Part shown: piece by piece, positions 8,974 through 18,259 of the stretch
Numbering within the stretch: position 1 is the first letter of the stretch
Layout of the letters: every line of letters starts with the position of its first letter
Assembly (NCBI GenBank): GCA_947630085.1
Contig: CANRGP010000007.1
Location: forward strand, 1-44,964
From: an uncultured Lachnospiraceae bacterium
Lineage (GTDB): Bacteria; Bacillota; Clostridia; Lachnospirales; Lachnospiraceae
Direction: 5' to 3'
DNA: 44,964 nt
The notes under the pieces: generated by a model
What the model was told of the DNA's origin: nothing
The model's input: only the letters and a program-made list of their open reading frames with translations
Database searches by the model: none
Program-made: the position numbers and the translations under genes

Positions 8974-11040
8974 CTATGAAGCGTCCGGAGGCAGCACACC
9001 CGCCTCCTGCGCAGCGACAAATCTTGTCGGATACAGCGCGTCGTCAAAGTCTTTGTTGTATTCCGCAGCGATTTTTTTGTATTCTTCAATCTCGAAAATA
9101 TCAAACGACATTTCATCTCCGCCGACCCTGCGACCGCAGACCACGGTCTCACTGTCCGAGGCGTTATACAGAATCCGCAGGAGGCGCTTTCCTTCTCTGT
9201 CATAATATTCCCCGCGCTTTACATAATACGGAAGCGGACTGGTATCGACCACCGTATAGGTTCCCAACATCATAAAATCCTTGTATTTTTCAAGCACCGA
9301 TGTATAATAGGCCGCCACGGCGGCGTATTTCGGACTGCGGTCAAGATCGGCCCGGCAGACATAGAGCTCCGCGTCCAGACGGACTCCCGACACCAGTGCG
9401 CTTTTCAGCCTTCGGTCGAAATCTCCTTCCTCATGACGGATTCCCCGATCCGTCGTAATCACCTCCGGGAATGTGTAGCGGAACAGCTGCGGAAACGCGC
9501 TGCCGTCAATCCGGAAATCCACATTGATCAGGCCGTGGATAAACTGATTGTAGGAAGCCGCAATGTCCGTCACAATCTCGACGGCCAGCGCCTTGTCCTC
9601 ATGGCGGCAATACTCCGCCGCCTCGTCGAAAAATTTTCGGTGTCCGATCCACTCCTCATCCACCCTTGGGCCGTGCTCGTGACGCTCATTGAAACAGGGC
9701 TGATACGGACAGGCGCCGAAACAGTCCACGAACAGGCAGTCCGGATCCAGCTCCCTCATCTGCCGCAAAACCGACATCAGCTGCTTTCTCCAGCGCTCCG
9801 CCCCGGAACAGCAAAGCGGGAACTGCCTCTTTCCATAAGTAAAGCGATATTCGCCGTGCCCCGGATAACCGAACTCGGGCCTCACCTCGTTGCCGTTGAT
9901 ATCCAGGATCTCTACCTCCCGGCCAAATTCCTTATAATAGGGGTTTGTCGGATCCATGAAGTGGGCGTTGCACTCCAGGATCACCCGCCCGCCCATCTCA
10001 CGCACCTTGCGGATATTGTCCCGAAGATCCGCAAATCCTCCCGGGTAGGGTTCCTCGTAGGTAGGGTAGTCCCGATCCATGCCGCCTTTCCACCATCCGA
10101 AGAGAAACATCGTATGGATGCCGTATTTGGCTCCGATCTCATAAAGACGCGGCAGATCCTCCGCCGTATAATAATCCTCGCCGTACTGGGAACGCATGAT
10201 GACCCTCTGCCATCCGGTCATCTCCTGCACCCACTTTGCCTTTTCAGGAACCCGGTAGAAAGCCTTTTCCGCCCACGCACGGTAGCGGTTGGCCGCCGCT
10301 CTCCAGTCGCCGTCCAGGATCCCTACGACTCCCCCGGGCAGAGTCAGCGCCTCCCCCGGTCTTGCCATCGGGAAATGGTCGATCCCAAGCATCAGATTGA
10401 GAGGCTCCGCGTGGATCCGCTGCCGTACCGTAAGGAAGCAGTGGCGCATCTGCTCGTCGTACCTGGCCATATAGAGGAAATGTCCTTCGGATTCAATCCC
10501 CAGCCAGCTCATGGACGCCCGGGGATAATGCAGATGCCAGAAGATCTCGTACTCATTATGGGCGTAATAGTCCCCGGTCATCTTCTCCATCACCTTCCAG
10601 GGATTGGGCGCACGGGTTCCCAGGCCGTTCGGCATATACAAAACGTCCTTTTCCTTTTCACCGTAAAGCCTGGTGAAATCCGCCAGCGGGCAGAAGCATT
10701 CATTGATCCGTATATCGGCTTCCAGGTTCTCCATATAGGGCCGGAACCGCAACAGCCCGTCCTCCTCCGTCACCATAATTTCCAGATAGACCTGGTACAC
10801 GTCGCCGTATTCCGACACTAGCTTCGGATATATGATCCGAAGCCCCTCGCCGGTCTTCTCCACGACACCGGTCTGTCTGGAGGAGAACACCGGAATCTCC
10901 GTGCGCTGTCCGTCATCTAGAATCAGACGCCAGAAATCCGAGCCGGACGTCGCGGCCTCAGGGTTGTCTTTTATAATAAATTTCGCGTCCCGAGCCGTCT
11001 CATCAATCGAAAAGCTCAGGTTCTTTGTTTCTACTACCAT
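8974..11040 (-). CDS. Glycoside-hydrolase-like protein (DUF6259-like TIM barrel)
   Basis: This 688-residue protein has no signal peptide, so it should act in the cytoplasm on imported oligosaccharides. The N-terminal 250 residues resemble a beta-sandwich. From about residue 280 a TIM barrel follows, with GWQRVIMRSQYG, TMFLFGWWKGGMDRDYP, RVILECNAHFMDP, CLFVDCFGACPYQP and ALAVEIVTD at the strand ends. The Asp of FVDCFG and the Glu of AVEIVTD are the best candidates for catalytic residues; this is inference from position. The pattern resembles DUF6259 proteins, which are distantly related to alpha-galactosidase-type hydrolases; it is not a standard GH31 or GH36 enzyme. It lies between the permease genes and the SGNH gene. 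The substrate is unknown. Confidence 0.7.
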   Translation of the reverse strand: MVVETKNLSFSIDETARDAKFIIKDNPEAATSGSDFWRLILDDGQRTEIPVFSSRQTGVVEKTGEGLRIIYPKLVSEYGDVYQVYLEIMVTEEDGLLRFRPYMENLEADIRINECFCPLADFTRLYGEKEKDVLYMPNGLGTRAPNPWKVMEKMTGDYYAHNEYEIFWHLHYPRASMSWLGIESEGHFLYMARYDEQMRHCFLTVRQRIHAEPLNLMLGIDHFPMARPGEALTLPGGVVGILDGDWRAAANRYRAWAEKAFYRVPEKAKWVQEMTGWQRVIMRSQYGEDYYTAEDLPRLYEIGAKYGIHTMFLFGWWKGGMDRDYPTYEEPYPGGFADLRDNIRKVREMGGRVILECNAHFMDPTNPYYKEFGREVEILDINGNEVRPEFGYPGHGEYRFTYGKRQFPLCCSGAERWRKQLMSVLRQMRELDPDCLFVDCFGACPYQPCFNERHEHGPRVDEEWIGHRKFFDEAAEYCRHEDKALAVEIVTDIAASYNQFIHGLINVDFRIDGSAFPQLFRYTFPEVITTDRGIRHEEGDFDRRLKSALVSGVRLDAELYVCRADLDRSPKYAAVAAYYTSVLEKYKDFMMLGTYTVVDTSPLPYYVKRGEYYDREGKRLLRILYNASDSETVVCGRRVGGDEMSFDIFEIEEYKKIAAEYNKDFDDALYPTRFVAAQEAGVLPPDAS

Positions 11041-11116
11041 CTTATCATTTCTCCCTTCACGCTGATGATTCTTCCCCGCCGGGGGACTGTCCGTCCGGCT
11101 CCTGTCCTGTCCTGCC

Positions 11117-12010
11117 CTATCCTTTCACACTTCCCAGCGTACCGCCCTTAACGAAATATTTCTGCAAAAACGGGTAAATACACAGGATAGGAAGCGTAGC
11201 GATGATGATCTGCGCCGCCCGAAGCGTGGCATCGGAGATAGAACCCAGCATAATCGACTCCTCGGCGGATAACTGGCTGTAATCCTGCTGAACAATAATC
11301 GTTCGCAGATATGTCTGCAGGGGCTGCAGCTTGGGACTCATATAAATCATACCGGTAAACCATTCATTCCAGTGCCTGACCATAGAAAACAACGCCATGG
11401 AAGCCATAGAAGGCTTTGACAGCGGAATATAAATGGAAATCAGCGTGCGCAGGGGACCTGCCCCGTCCATTCTGGCCGATTCCTCCATCTCAATGGGAAC
11501 CTGCCGGAAAAAATTGATCATCAGGATCGTGCTGAAGATCGGCAGCGCCGAAGGAAGAAACAGCACGAGCAGATTATTGCGCAGCCCCAGACTGGTTTTC
11601 AATACATAAGACGGAATCATTCCGCCGCCGACCAGCATGGTGCAGAAGAAATACCACGCGTACAGAGTGCGTCCTTTCAGTCTGCCGTCGGGTCTCGACA
11701 GCGGGAACGCCGTCAGGGTCATCATAGTCAGATTCAAAAGCGTCCCCAAAACCGTCACCAGCACAGTGACGCCGAAAGCCCGCCAAAAGCTCAGATTTCT
11801 CAGCAGATACTGGTAAGCGTACAGATTAAACCCTTTTGGCAGAAATGATACCTGGCCGGAATCCACGAAAGTTTTGTTGCTGAAAGACACCGCCACCATA
11901 TACAGAAACGGAAGAAGGCAGCTCAGCATCAGTATCGTAAGGATGATTGTATTACATACCAGGAATATCTTCCTGGATCGGGATTCCCGAATTTTTCCGT
12001 GTTTTGCCAT
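11117..12010 (-). CDS. Sugar ABC transporter permease, YtcP/MalG type
   Basis: This inner-membrane protein of 297 residues has six predicted membrane segments, the first at about residues 15-38. The cytoplasmic EAA loop, which docks the ATPase, is present as MEESARMDGAGPLRTLISIY. The C-terminal GTLGSVKG is typical of the YtcP/LplC subgroup that imports complex oligosaccharides in Firmicutes. GGGAGGGG lies just before the ATG. It partners the permease encoded directly upstream (12 bases away) and the binding lipoprotein. No ATPase gene lies in the window, so a shared MsmX-type ATPase is expected. Confidence 0.92.
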   Translation of the reverse strand: MAKHGKIRESRSRKIFLVCNTIILTILMLSCLLPFLYMVAVSFSNKTFVDSGQVSFLPKGFNLYAYQYLLRNLSFWRAFGVTVLVTVLGTLLNLTMMTLTAFPLSRPDGRLKGRTLYAWYFFCTMLVGGGMIPSYVLKTSLGLRNNLLVLFLPSALPIFSTILMINFFRQVPIEMEESARMDGAGPLRTLISIYIPLSKPSMASMALFSMVRHWNEWFTGMIYMSPKLQPLQTYLRTIIVQQDYSQLSAEESIMLGSISDATLRAAQIIIATLPILCIYPFLQKYFVKGGTLGSVKG

Positions 12011-12022
12011 ATGCCCCTCCCA

Positions 12023-12940
12023 TCAGAATAATTTATAGTCAAAAAATTTATAAGCGATCCAGTAAGATACGGAGATCAGCACGGAAGAAACGAGAGCCTT
12101 AAGAAGTCCGGCTGCGGTAGCCGCTCCGTATTTCCCTCCCGCAAGACCGATTCGGTAGATCATGGTATCCAGAATATCCCCCGTCTCATACACGGCCGGA
12201 CTGTAGAGGTTGAGAATCTGTCCGAATCCTGCGTCGAGCACATCTCCCAGTTTCAGAACCATCATCAATACGATGATCATTCGCATACCCGGGAGAGTAA
12301 TGTGCCATGTCTGCTTCAACCGCCCCGCCCCGTCAATCGCCGCCGCGTCATACAGCGTCGGGTCAATGGACATCAGGGATGCCAGGTACACGATTGTCCC
12401 GTAGCCAAAGCCTTTCCAGATGGAGCTCACAATAACGGTTCCCTGAAAATACCGGTTATCTCCCAGAAAATAGATCGCATGAAAGCCCAGCTTCTGAAGA
12501 AGCTGATTGATAATACCCGATGTGGGACTCAAGATCCCGAACATGATTCCGCTTAAGATAATCCATGAAATGAAGTGCGGGAAATAGATGACCGTCTGAA
12601 TCACTTTTTTATACCGCAGCTGAGTCATTTCATTGAGCAAAAGCGCGACGATGATCGGTACGATCAGGCTCAGAACAATCTTCCAGCAGGCAATCGTCAC
12701 TGTATTTTTGATTACGTTCCATGTATTGGGAAGACTGAACAGATAAGAAAAATTGTCAAATCCTACCCATTCCTGGGGACCGAACAGTCCTTTCGCCGGC
12801 TTGAAATTCTGAAACGCGATCACGATCCCGTACAGAGGGATATAATGAAAGATAAAGATCAGGATAACTCCCGGCAGCAGCATCAGATGCAAAGGAAGCT
12901 CTCTTTTTATTTTTCTGAACCATTTTACCTTTTCGTTCAT
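12023..12940 (-). CDS. Sugar ABC transporter permease, YteP/LplB type
   Basis: This inner-membrane permease of 305 residues carries PLHLMLLPG before the first membrane helix, then YIPLYGIVIAFQNF, which is characteristic of the LplB/YteP subgroup, and the EAA loop as YDAAAIDGAGRLKQTWHI. Six membrane segments are predicted. I chose the ATG at 12938-12940 because AAAGGAA lies five bases upstream and because family members begin with a short basic segment before the first helix. An upstream in-frame ATG at 13015 would add 25 residues unlike the family. It forms a heterodimer with the next gene product and works with the lipoprotein encoded upstream. Confidence 0.92.
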   Translation of the reverse strand: MNEKVKWFRKIKRELPLHLMLLPGVILIFIFHYIPLYGIVIAFQNFKPAKGLFGPQEWVGFDNFSYLFSLPNTWNVIKNTVTIACWKIVLSLIVPIIVALLLNEMTQLRYKKVIQTVIYFPHFISWIILSGIMFGILSPTSGIINQLLQKLGFHAIYFLGDNRYFQGTVIVSSIWKGFGYGTIVYLASLMSIDPTLYDAAAIDGAGRLKQTWHITLPGMRMIIVLMMVLKLGDVLDAGFGQILNLYSPAVYETGDILDTMIYRIGLAGGKYGAATAAGLLKALVSSVLISVSYWIAYKFFDYKLF

Positions 12941-13023
12941 GTCAATTCCTTTCTCATTGTCTGAAACGGCGCAGACCATACTGCGGTATCCGATGACCCG
13001 CAGTACGGCCTGCACGCACCGCC

Positions 13024-14835
13024 TTAGTTATAGCTGTTATTTTCCTCACACCACTGGTTTACATAGTCGAGGATCTCATACCCCTTCAGCTTCGTAAACG
13101 TATCCATCCACTGACTCCACCCGGTCTCCAGATCCACCTGTCCGGTAATGATACTGATAAAGATCTGGTTCATAGCGCTGCCGATGCTGGAATATGTCGC
13201 ATTCATCTGATCGTTGTACTGTCCGTTAAATGTGACCCAGTAGTAGTCTCCCGCCTGATAATAAGTGTTCAGGACCGACATGGATGTTCCTTCTCCGGGA
13301 CCAAACATACTGTTGTAGGCCCACTTCGACGTCTCGTTGTCCCCGTGCATGATCTTCCAGTAGGACTGTCCCTTGGCTGACAGCGCGGAGGGGTCGTCCG
13401 CCTCAAACGCTTTCTGCAGCTCCAGATAGGTGTCCAGATTGGAGAATGCCGGCATGAAGACATTGAACGGAGAAAGCGAATAGCTGGCGTTCTGATCATA
13501 ATACCACCAGTCCCCGACACTGCTGTTATAGAGGGCGCTCACCACGATATTCGCCATTTTTATGGCAATCTCGGGATGCTCAAATTCCTTGTTGACGACT
13601 ATGAACCCGTTGATCGACGAGGACAGCAGGATCCGGTTCTGCTCTCCCGTCTCCGTCGGAGCAACAATGGCTCTCCAGCTGACGGACGGATCAATCTCGT
13701 GCAGGGTATTGATCATATAGGTAGGTATGGCGTGGTTTCCCATAACAATGCCCACCTTGCCCTGAGCGATTACTTCCCTTTCCTGAGCAGCGCTCTGTGT
13801 CGCGAAGTCCGCCTGAATATATCCCTTCTGATAAAGATCAGCCAGATACGCCAGGGCTTTCTTTGTCCCCTCTGTCGTGCCTCCGTAGACGTTCTGCCCT
13901 TTCTCCACCTCATAAATCTGCTTGGGATTGGATCCAAAGCCCTGAAAAATCGCCCCGAAGCAGTAGGTATAGTCGCTCAGACCGGACAACCCGTAGGTAT
14001 CGTCGACGCCGTTTCCGTCCGGATCTCTGGTGGCGAACGCCTCGATTATCTCTGCAAGCTCATCGAGAGTTTTCGGATACTCCAGACCCAGATTCTCCAT
14101 CCAGTCCTCACGGATATAAAGATAGCGCACATTATCTGTAGCCGACATCGTGGAGGGAAGACCATAAAGCCTGCCGTCGATCATCCCTTTCTGCACCGCG
14201 TACTGCTGACTGTCCAGTATCATCTTCAGGTCATCGGAAGCGTACTGCTCTACCATGCTGTCCAGATCCCATATCAGATCGGCTTCCGCCAGCTCAGCCA
14301 GATCGTTCTGGCTTGTCACGAAGAAAATATCCGGCAGCTCATTGGCCGCCATATCGAAGCGGAGCTTCTGCGCATACTCGGACTGGCCGGTAACCCAGTT
14401 GTAGTAGATATCCACGTTCAGAAGACGTTTCATGATATCCGTGAATCGGTTTTCCTCATATGATTCGCCGTACTGGCTCTGCAGGCTGTCAATAATCGCC
14501 TGCAGGCCGCTGGAATACGGGCGGACCATTGTCACGCTGACAGGCTCATCGTATCCGGCTACCCGGTCCGCCTGCCCGCTTTCTTTAAAATATTCAATAA
14601 ATTCCCTTTGGAATGTCTCCATATTGGCGGTATAAATATCGGCTTTGCTTCCAGACGGCTCGAATGTGGCCGGATAGGGAGCTTCGCTGACTGAAATGCT
14701 GCTTCCCCCATTGTTTCCCCCCGCAGCCGACGTCTGCGACGGATTTTCCTCTTTACCGCACCCCGCGAGAGAAATGGCTGCAAGCGCCGCCGTCATTATC
14801 CATGCCAGCCGCCGCATTTGTTTTCTTTTCGTCAT
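13024..14835 (-). CDS. Sugar-binding lipoprotein of the ABC transporter
   Basis: This extracellular solute-binding protein of 603 residues has a signal peptide with the lipobox LAGC (Cys26). A Ser/Gly-rich tether follows, then a large two-lobed binding domain. The length and the pattern FDMAANELPDIFFVTSQNDLAELAE, split here as ANELPDIF and DLAELAEADLIWDLD, match the LipO/YtcQ-type proteins that bind oligosaccharides. GAGGAGGAATT precedes the ATG. It starts 34 bases after the DUF5107 gene and is followed at once by the two permease genes. Surface aromatic residues, such as the run of Trp and Tyr near residues 425-440 (DWWYYDQN), fit a sugar-binding role. The ligand is unknown. Confidence 0.92.
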   Translation of the reverse strand: MTKRKQMRRLAWIMTAALAAISLAGCGKEENPSQTSAAGGNNGGSSISVSEAPYPATFEPSGSKADIYTANMETFQREFIEYFKESGQADRVAGYDEPVSVTMVRPYSSGLQAIIDSLQSQYGESYEENRFTDIMKRLLNVDIYYNWVTGQSEYAQKLRFDMAANELPDIFFVTSQNDLAELAEADLIWDLDSMVEQYASDDLKMILDSQQYAVQKGMIDGRLYGLPSTMSATDNVRYLYIREDWMENLGLEYPKTLDELAEIIEAFATRDPDGNGVDDTYGLSGLSDYTYCFGAIFQGFGSNPKQIYEVEKGQNVYGGTTEGTKKALAYLADLYQKGYIQADFATQSAAQEREVIAQGKVGIVMGNHAIPTYMINTLHEIDPSVSWRAIVAPTETGEQNRILLSSSINGFIVVNKEFEHPEIAIKMANIVVSALYNSSVGDWWYYDQNASYSLSPFNVFMPAFSNLDTYLELQKAFEADDPSALSAKGQSYWKIMHGDNETSKWAYNSMFGPGEGTSMSVLNTYYQAGDYYWVTFNGQYNDQMNATYSSIGSAMNQIFISIITGQVDLETGWSQWMDTFTKLKGYEILDYVNQWCEENNSYN

Positions 14836-14869
14836 AATTCCTCCTCCTCTTTATTTTTCTCTTCCGAAT

Positions 14870-17800
14870 TCACAAGATTCCCAGGCTCCCCAAAAATATC
14901 AGCAGCGGGTTATCCGGATCCAGCGCTTTCAGTTTCAGTTTCTCCCCGTCGCAGGCCGCCATCTCCCGGAGACCCAGATACGCGAGCATTCGGAGTGTAT
15001 GAGCTTTCACCATATTGTTCTTGCGTATATTACTCTCAAAGGGCAGCGGGGATTCCATGCCGACTCCAAAATATCCGTAGCGATCCGGATGGTGCGCGTA
15101 GGTCTCCCCTTCCTCCAGAAGCATATGGTAATGCCTGAGGGCCGCTTCCTTGTGCCCCACTCTCTCTTCGCACAGCCCTGTAAAATACAGGATCTCATTA
15201 ACCAGTTCCGGCTCCTCTTCGGCCATTTTATAACAGGCTTCTGCTTCCTGCGGGCGACCCGTGATCTCCATCAGCAACCCTTTCAGGTAATGGACGTTGG
15301 CGTCCTGCTCCAGAAATCCCCGGCCCTCTCCGTAGCTCAGAGGATAATTCAGCGCTTCGTCAAGTTCCTTTTCCGCCGTCTCATAATCGCCGCCGCTCAT
15401 AGCCTGATTTGCCATCAGCACATGGAGCCAGCGATGATATTTAGTGAGTTTCCCTTCACCGCCCTCATAAATATGGAAGCTTTTCTCCAGAAGCATCTCT
15501 TTCGCCTCGGCATAATCGCCTGTCTGCATCCGGAGAATTGCAGCGTCCAGCCATGCGTCATCCCGGCTGTATACCTGATCTCTGTACGTCCGGGTTGTCT
15601 CGATACGTTTCTCGATGGAAATATGGTCTTCCTTCTCAATCTGCATCAGTTCATAAACCAGACGCGCATCCCCGGGCTCCAGATCCACTGCCCGCGTCAT
15701 ATACAAATGTGCCAGCTCCGGTTTGCCCAGGTGATCATAATAGGCAATTGCCAGATTTCTCCAGGTATAACCGTAGCGATCATTGGCTCTCATCGATTTC
15801 TCCCAGGCATCTCGGGCAGCTGTGTAATTTTCTCTGTCATAATACAAACATCCCAATATATACGAAGCTCTCCAGTCGCCGCCGGTCAGCACGGCGATAT
15901 CCTCCAGCCGATTGGGGAGCCACTGGGTCAGGGAGGCTTCCCCAGCGGACTCTCCCGTCAGCGCCTGTAAATGGAAAAGAAGATTCATGGAAGGATTGTC
16001 ACAGTCACGGAGGATCCGAACCGCTTCGCCTTTCAGCCCGGCTTTCTCAAACAGCAAAGCGGCATCCAGGACATACTCCGGATGGGTTCGGACAAATTCT
16101 CCCACAGTTTCTCCGGTCATCAGCCAGAGCGTATATCTGGCCGATCCATCCAGCGGAAACTCCTCAATGATTTTTTTAACGGCTTTTACATCTCCGGTCA
16201 GATACGCCAAAAGAGTCCTTGCCGCATAAAACATGGCGTTTGTCTTCAGCGCCTCCCTCAGTTCTTCTGCAGCTCTCTCCTTATGCCCGGTTGTGCAGCT
16301 GATACAGGCACTTTCAAAATATCCGCTGCTCCGGTACGGATACTGCCACGCCGCTGCCCGGAAATATCCGTAGGCTTCCTCCAGCTCTCCTTTCAGCCGA
16401 AGAAGACGTCCCATCTGGTAATAAATTTCCGAGTCCTGCGGACTGGTGTTTTCAAACGTGATCCTCTCCATCGCGGTCTGCAGATACTGCTGCGCCTGTT
16501 CAAAATCTCCTCTTTCCAGCATGATCTTTCCCATCTCCAGATTGCACCGGTAATCCTTCGGGCTCCTGCGCAGCGCTTCCAGAAAATAATCCTCGGGCTG
16601 ATACGTTCCATGCTTATACTGAGCCAGATGACGTCCATAGATATAAAGCATTTCCACGGAATACACATCTTTGGGATAAGGAGCTCTTTCACGCGGCCTG
16701 GGCGGCTGCTTCTTCCCTTTCACCGTTGGGGTATACAACAGGAGCAGCTCTCCCTCCCCGTCATACAGAGAAAGTGTCATCATCTCCTCGGAAATCTCCC
16801 CGGGGACCTCAACCTCGTCCAGCCAGAAGCTCTCCGGGTCGAGTTCTCCCCTCCGCTCAAACAATATTTTGCCTTTGCTCTCCAGAACCAGCCGCAGACC
16901 CGGGCGGCGTCTGGTCACTACCGCCCCCACCTTCCAGCTTCCGGCCCGATCCGCCTTTTCCAGCAGAATCGCGCCGTCCATGCCGGCATTGGAAACATTT
17001 CCGATTCCCTGGATGGGATACCAGCAGTTGATAAATTCTTTTGTCTCTCCCGGCTCGATGTATGCAAAATCCGGTTGATTGTCCGTATAGCTTCCCGTCA
17101 TCAGCTCCAGATACCGGTCGTCATTGTCCGTCAGATTCGAGCACCATTTCCGCCCAAAGTCCGCATCTCCCCAGGTGAACATCTTGCATCCGGGTGAGGT
17201 ATGGTGATCATGAATGATCATCGTCCCGGCCTCGCGCTTGTAGTCGTATCCGCCCAGGAAGTCCATCTTTGTCTCTCCGCGGGGAATCATCAGCGACGTC
17301 GGTACCTTCACTTCACTAAACCAGGTGACGTCGGTTCCGTCGCCGTAGTCATAAGGTCTTGCCGTCTTAAATATACCTTTCATCACCGGGAACGAAATAA
17401 TCGCCCGTCTGTCATGATCGGATCCGTACTCGATATCCGGAGGGAAAATTGCCTTATACTGGCTGTGTACCCTGACGGCGGTATTGTTCCACCACATGAA
17501 CGGAAGTGCCTTGTCCGTGCAGTTGGTGACGATCCCTTTGGCCTCCACCAGCGTACTGTCCGGATAGACCGTCACCGCTACCATACCGCGCATATGCTTC
17601 AGCGGTTCCAGCTCTCCCATAAAGCAGGTAACCGATCCGTCCGGATTTTCACGCAGCTTGTACTCCACAGGAGAATACGTCGTGGGACGATGGTGCTGGG
17701 GCCAGTTGAACTCCGCTCCCCCCGATACCCAGGGACCGCACAGGCCGATCAGAGCCGGCTTGACCACCGGATTTTCATAAATAAATTCATAGCCGTTCTT

Positions 17801-18055
17801 CTTTGCTTTCGCCCCGTAGATTTTGCCTCCGATAGCCGGGAGAAGATTGACTGAAATATAATCATTCTCCAGCCGGATCATATCGTACTCTTTTTCTTCC
17901 GTCTCGTCAAAAATACGATCCGCCACCTGTAAGGGATAAACCTTTCCGCAGGCCCCCTGATACTGCTTCTTTTCGATAAAATGCGGGGCTTTGCTGCCCT
18001 CGCCGACCTTATAGGTCTTTCGTTTGACATTTTCCTGCCATATCCTTGCCTTCAT
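14870..18055 (-). CDS. DUF5107 protein with TPR repeats
   Basis: This large protein of 1061 residues has no signal peptide. Residues about 45-345 match DUF5107, a mutarotase-like beta-sandwich: it opens with LLPAIGGKIYGAK and continues with GPWVSGGAEFNWPQHHRPTT split over two strands and FMWWNNTAVRVH. From about residue 430 to 980 there are repeated helical pairs of the TPR type, for example AYGYFRAAAWQYP, AWEKSMRANDRYG and AEACYKMAEEEPE. Such proteins are common in Firmicutes sugar loci and may be carbohydrate-active, but their activity is not established to my knowledge. I chose the ATG at 18053-18055, which has AGAGGA five bases upstream and gives the usual family start. It is the first gene of the import operon and carries the shared promoter element upstream. 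Confidence 0.82.
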   Translation of the reverse strand: MKARIWQENVKRKTYKVGEGSKAPHFIEKKQYQGACGKVYPLQVADRIFDETEEKEYDMIRLENDYISVNLLPAIGGKIYGAKAKKNGYEFIYENPVVKPALIGLCGPWVSGGAEFNWPQHHRPTTYSPVEYKLRENPDGSVTCFMGELEPLKHMRGMVAVTVYPDSTLVEAKGIVTNCTDKALPFMWWNNTAVRVHSQYKAIFPPDIEYGSDHDRRAIISFPVMKGIFKTARPYDYGDGTDVTWFSEVKVPTSLMIPRGETKMDFLGGYDYKREAGTMIIHDHHTSPGCKMFTWGDADFGRKWCSNLTDNDDRYLELMTGSYTDNQPDFAYIEPGETKEFINCWYPIQGIGNVSNAGMDGAILLEKADRAGSWKVGAVVTRRRPGLRLVLESKGKILFERRGELDPESFWLDEVEVPGEISEEMMTLSLYDGEGELLLLYTPTVKGKKQPPRPRERAPYPKDVYSVEMLYIYGRHLAQYKHGTYQPEDYFLEALRRSPKDYRCNLEMGKIMLERGDFEQAQQYLQTAMERITFENTSPQDSEIYYQMGRLLRLKGELEEAYGYFRAAAWQYPYRSSGYFESACISCTTGHKERAAEELREALKTNAMFYAARTLLAYLTGDVKAVKKIIEEFPLDGSARYTLWLMTGETVGEFVRTHPEYVLDAALLFEKAGLKGEAVRILRDCDNPSMNLLFHLQALTGESAGEASLTQWLPNRLEDIAVLTGGDWRASYILGCLYYDRENYTAARDAWEKSMRANDRYGYTWRNLAIAYYDHLGKPELAHLYMTRAVDLEPGDARLVYELMQIEKEDHISIEKRIETTRTYRDQVYSRDDAWLDAAILRMQTGDYAEAKEMLLEKSFHIYEGGEGKLTKYHRWLHVLMANQAMSGGDYETAEKELDEALNYPLSYGEGRGFLEQDANVHYLKGLLMEITGRPQEAEACYKMAEEEPELVNEILYFTGLCEERVGHKEAALRHYHMLLEEGETYAHHPDRYGYFGVGMESPLPFESNIRKNNMVKAHTLRMLAYLGLREMAACDGEKLKLKALDPDNPLLIFLGSLGIL

Positions 18056-18140
18056 CTCTTTCCTCTGCCTTTCTGCCTGTGCAGGGAAGCTGCGTCCCAC
18101 CCGTCTCTTCCGCATCCACCTGCATACTGAAGTGTTTTTA

Positions 18141-18165
18141 AAATTCTGTCTATTGCTCAGAATTT
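18141..18165 (-). promoter_or_regulatory. Inverted repeat at the start of the DUF5107 transcript
   Basis: AAATTCTG (18141-18148) and CAGAATTT (18158-18165) are perfect inverted repeats with a 9-base spacer. They begin nine bases downstream of the -10 box, which puts them at the expected transcription start, so this may be an operator or a 5' stem-loop. The ARH promoter has a different palindrome, GAAAATTTTC at 33107-33116, in a similar place. Confidence 0.5.
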
Positions 18166-18173
18166 CTGACTAT

Positions 18174-18232
18174 ATTGTATAATTTTGCATAATCATAGAA
18201 CAGACGAAATTTATAGGATTATTTCTTAAAAA
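18174..18232 (-). promoter_or_regulatory. Import-operon promoter with shared upstream element
   Basis: The -10 box on the minus strand is TACAAT (18174-18179). Upstream at 18199-18232 lies a 34-base AT-rich element (plus strand begins AACAGACGAAATTTATAGG and ends ATTATTTCTTAAAAA) that matches the element of the ARH promoter at 30 of 34 positions, with the same 19-base gap to the -10 box. No good -35 box is visible, which fits an activator-dependent promoter. This intergenic stretch (18056-18259) also holds the 119-base leader. Confidence 0.7.
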
Positions 18233-18259
18233 GTCGAATGCTTTTATATTTTGCAGGAT

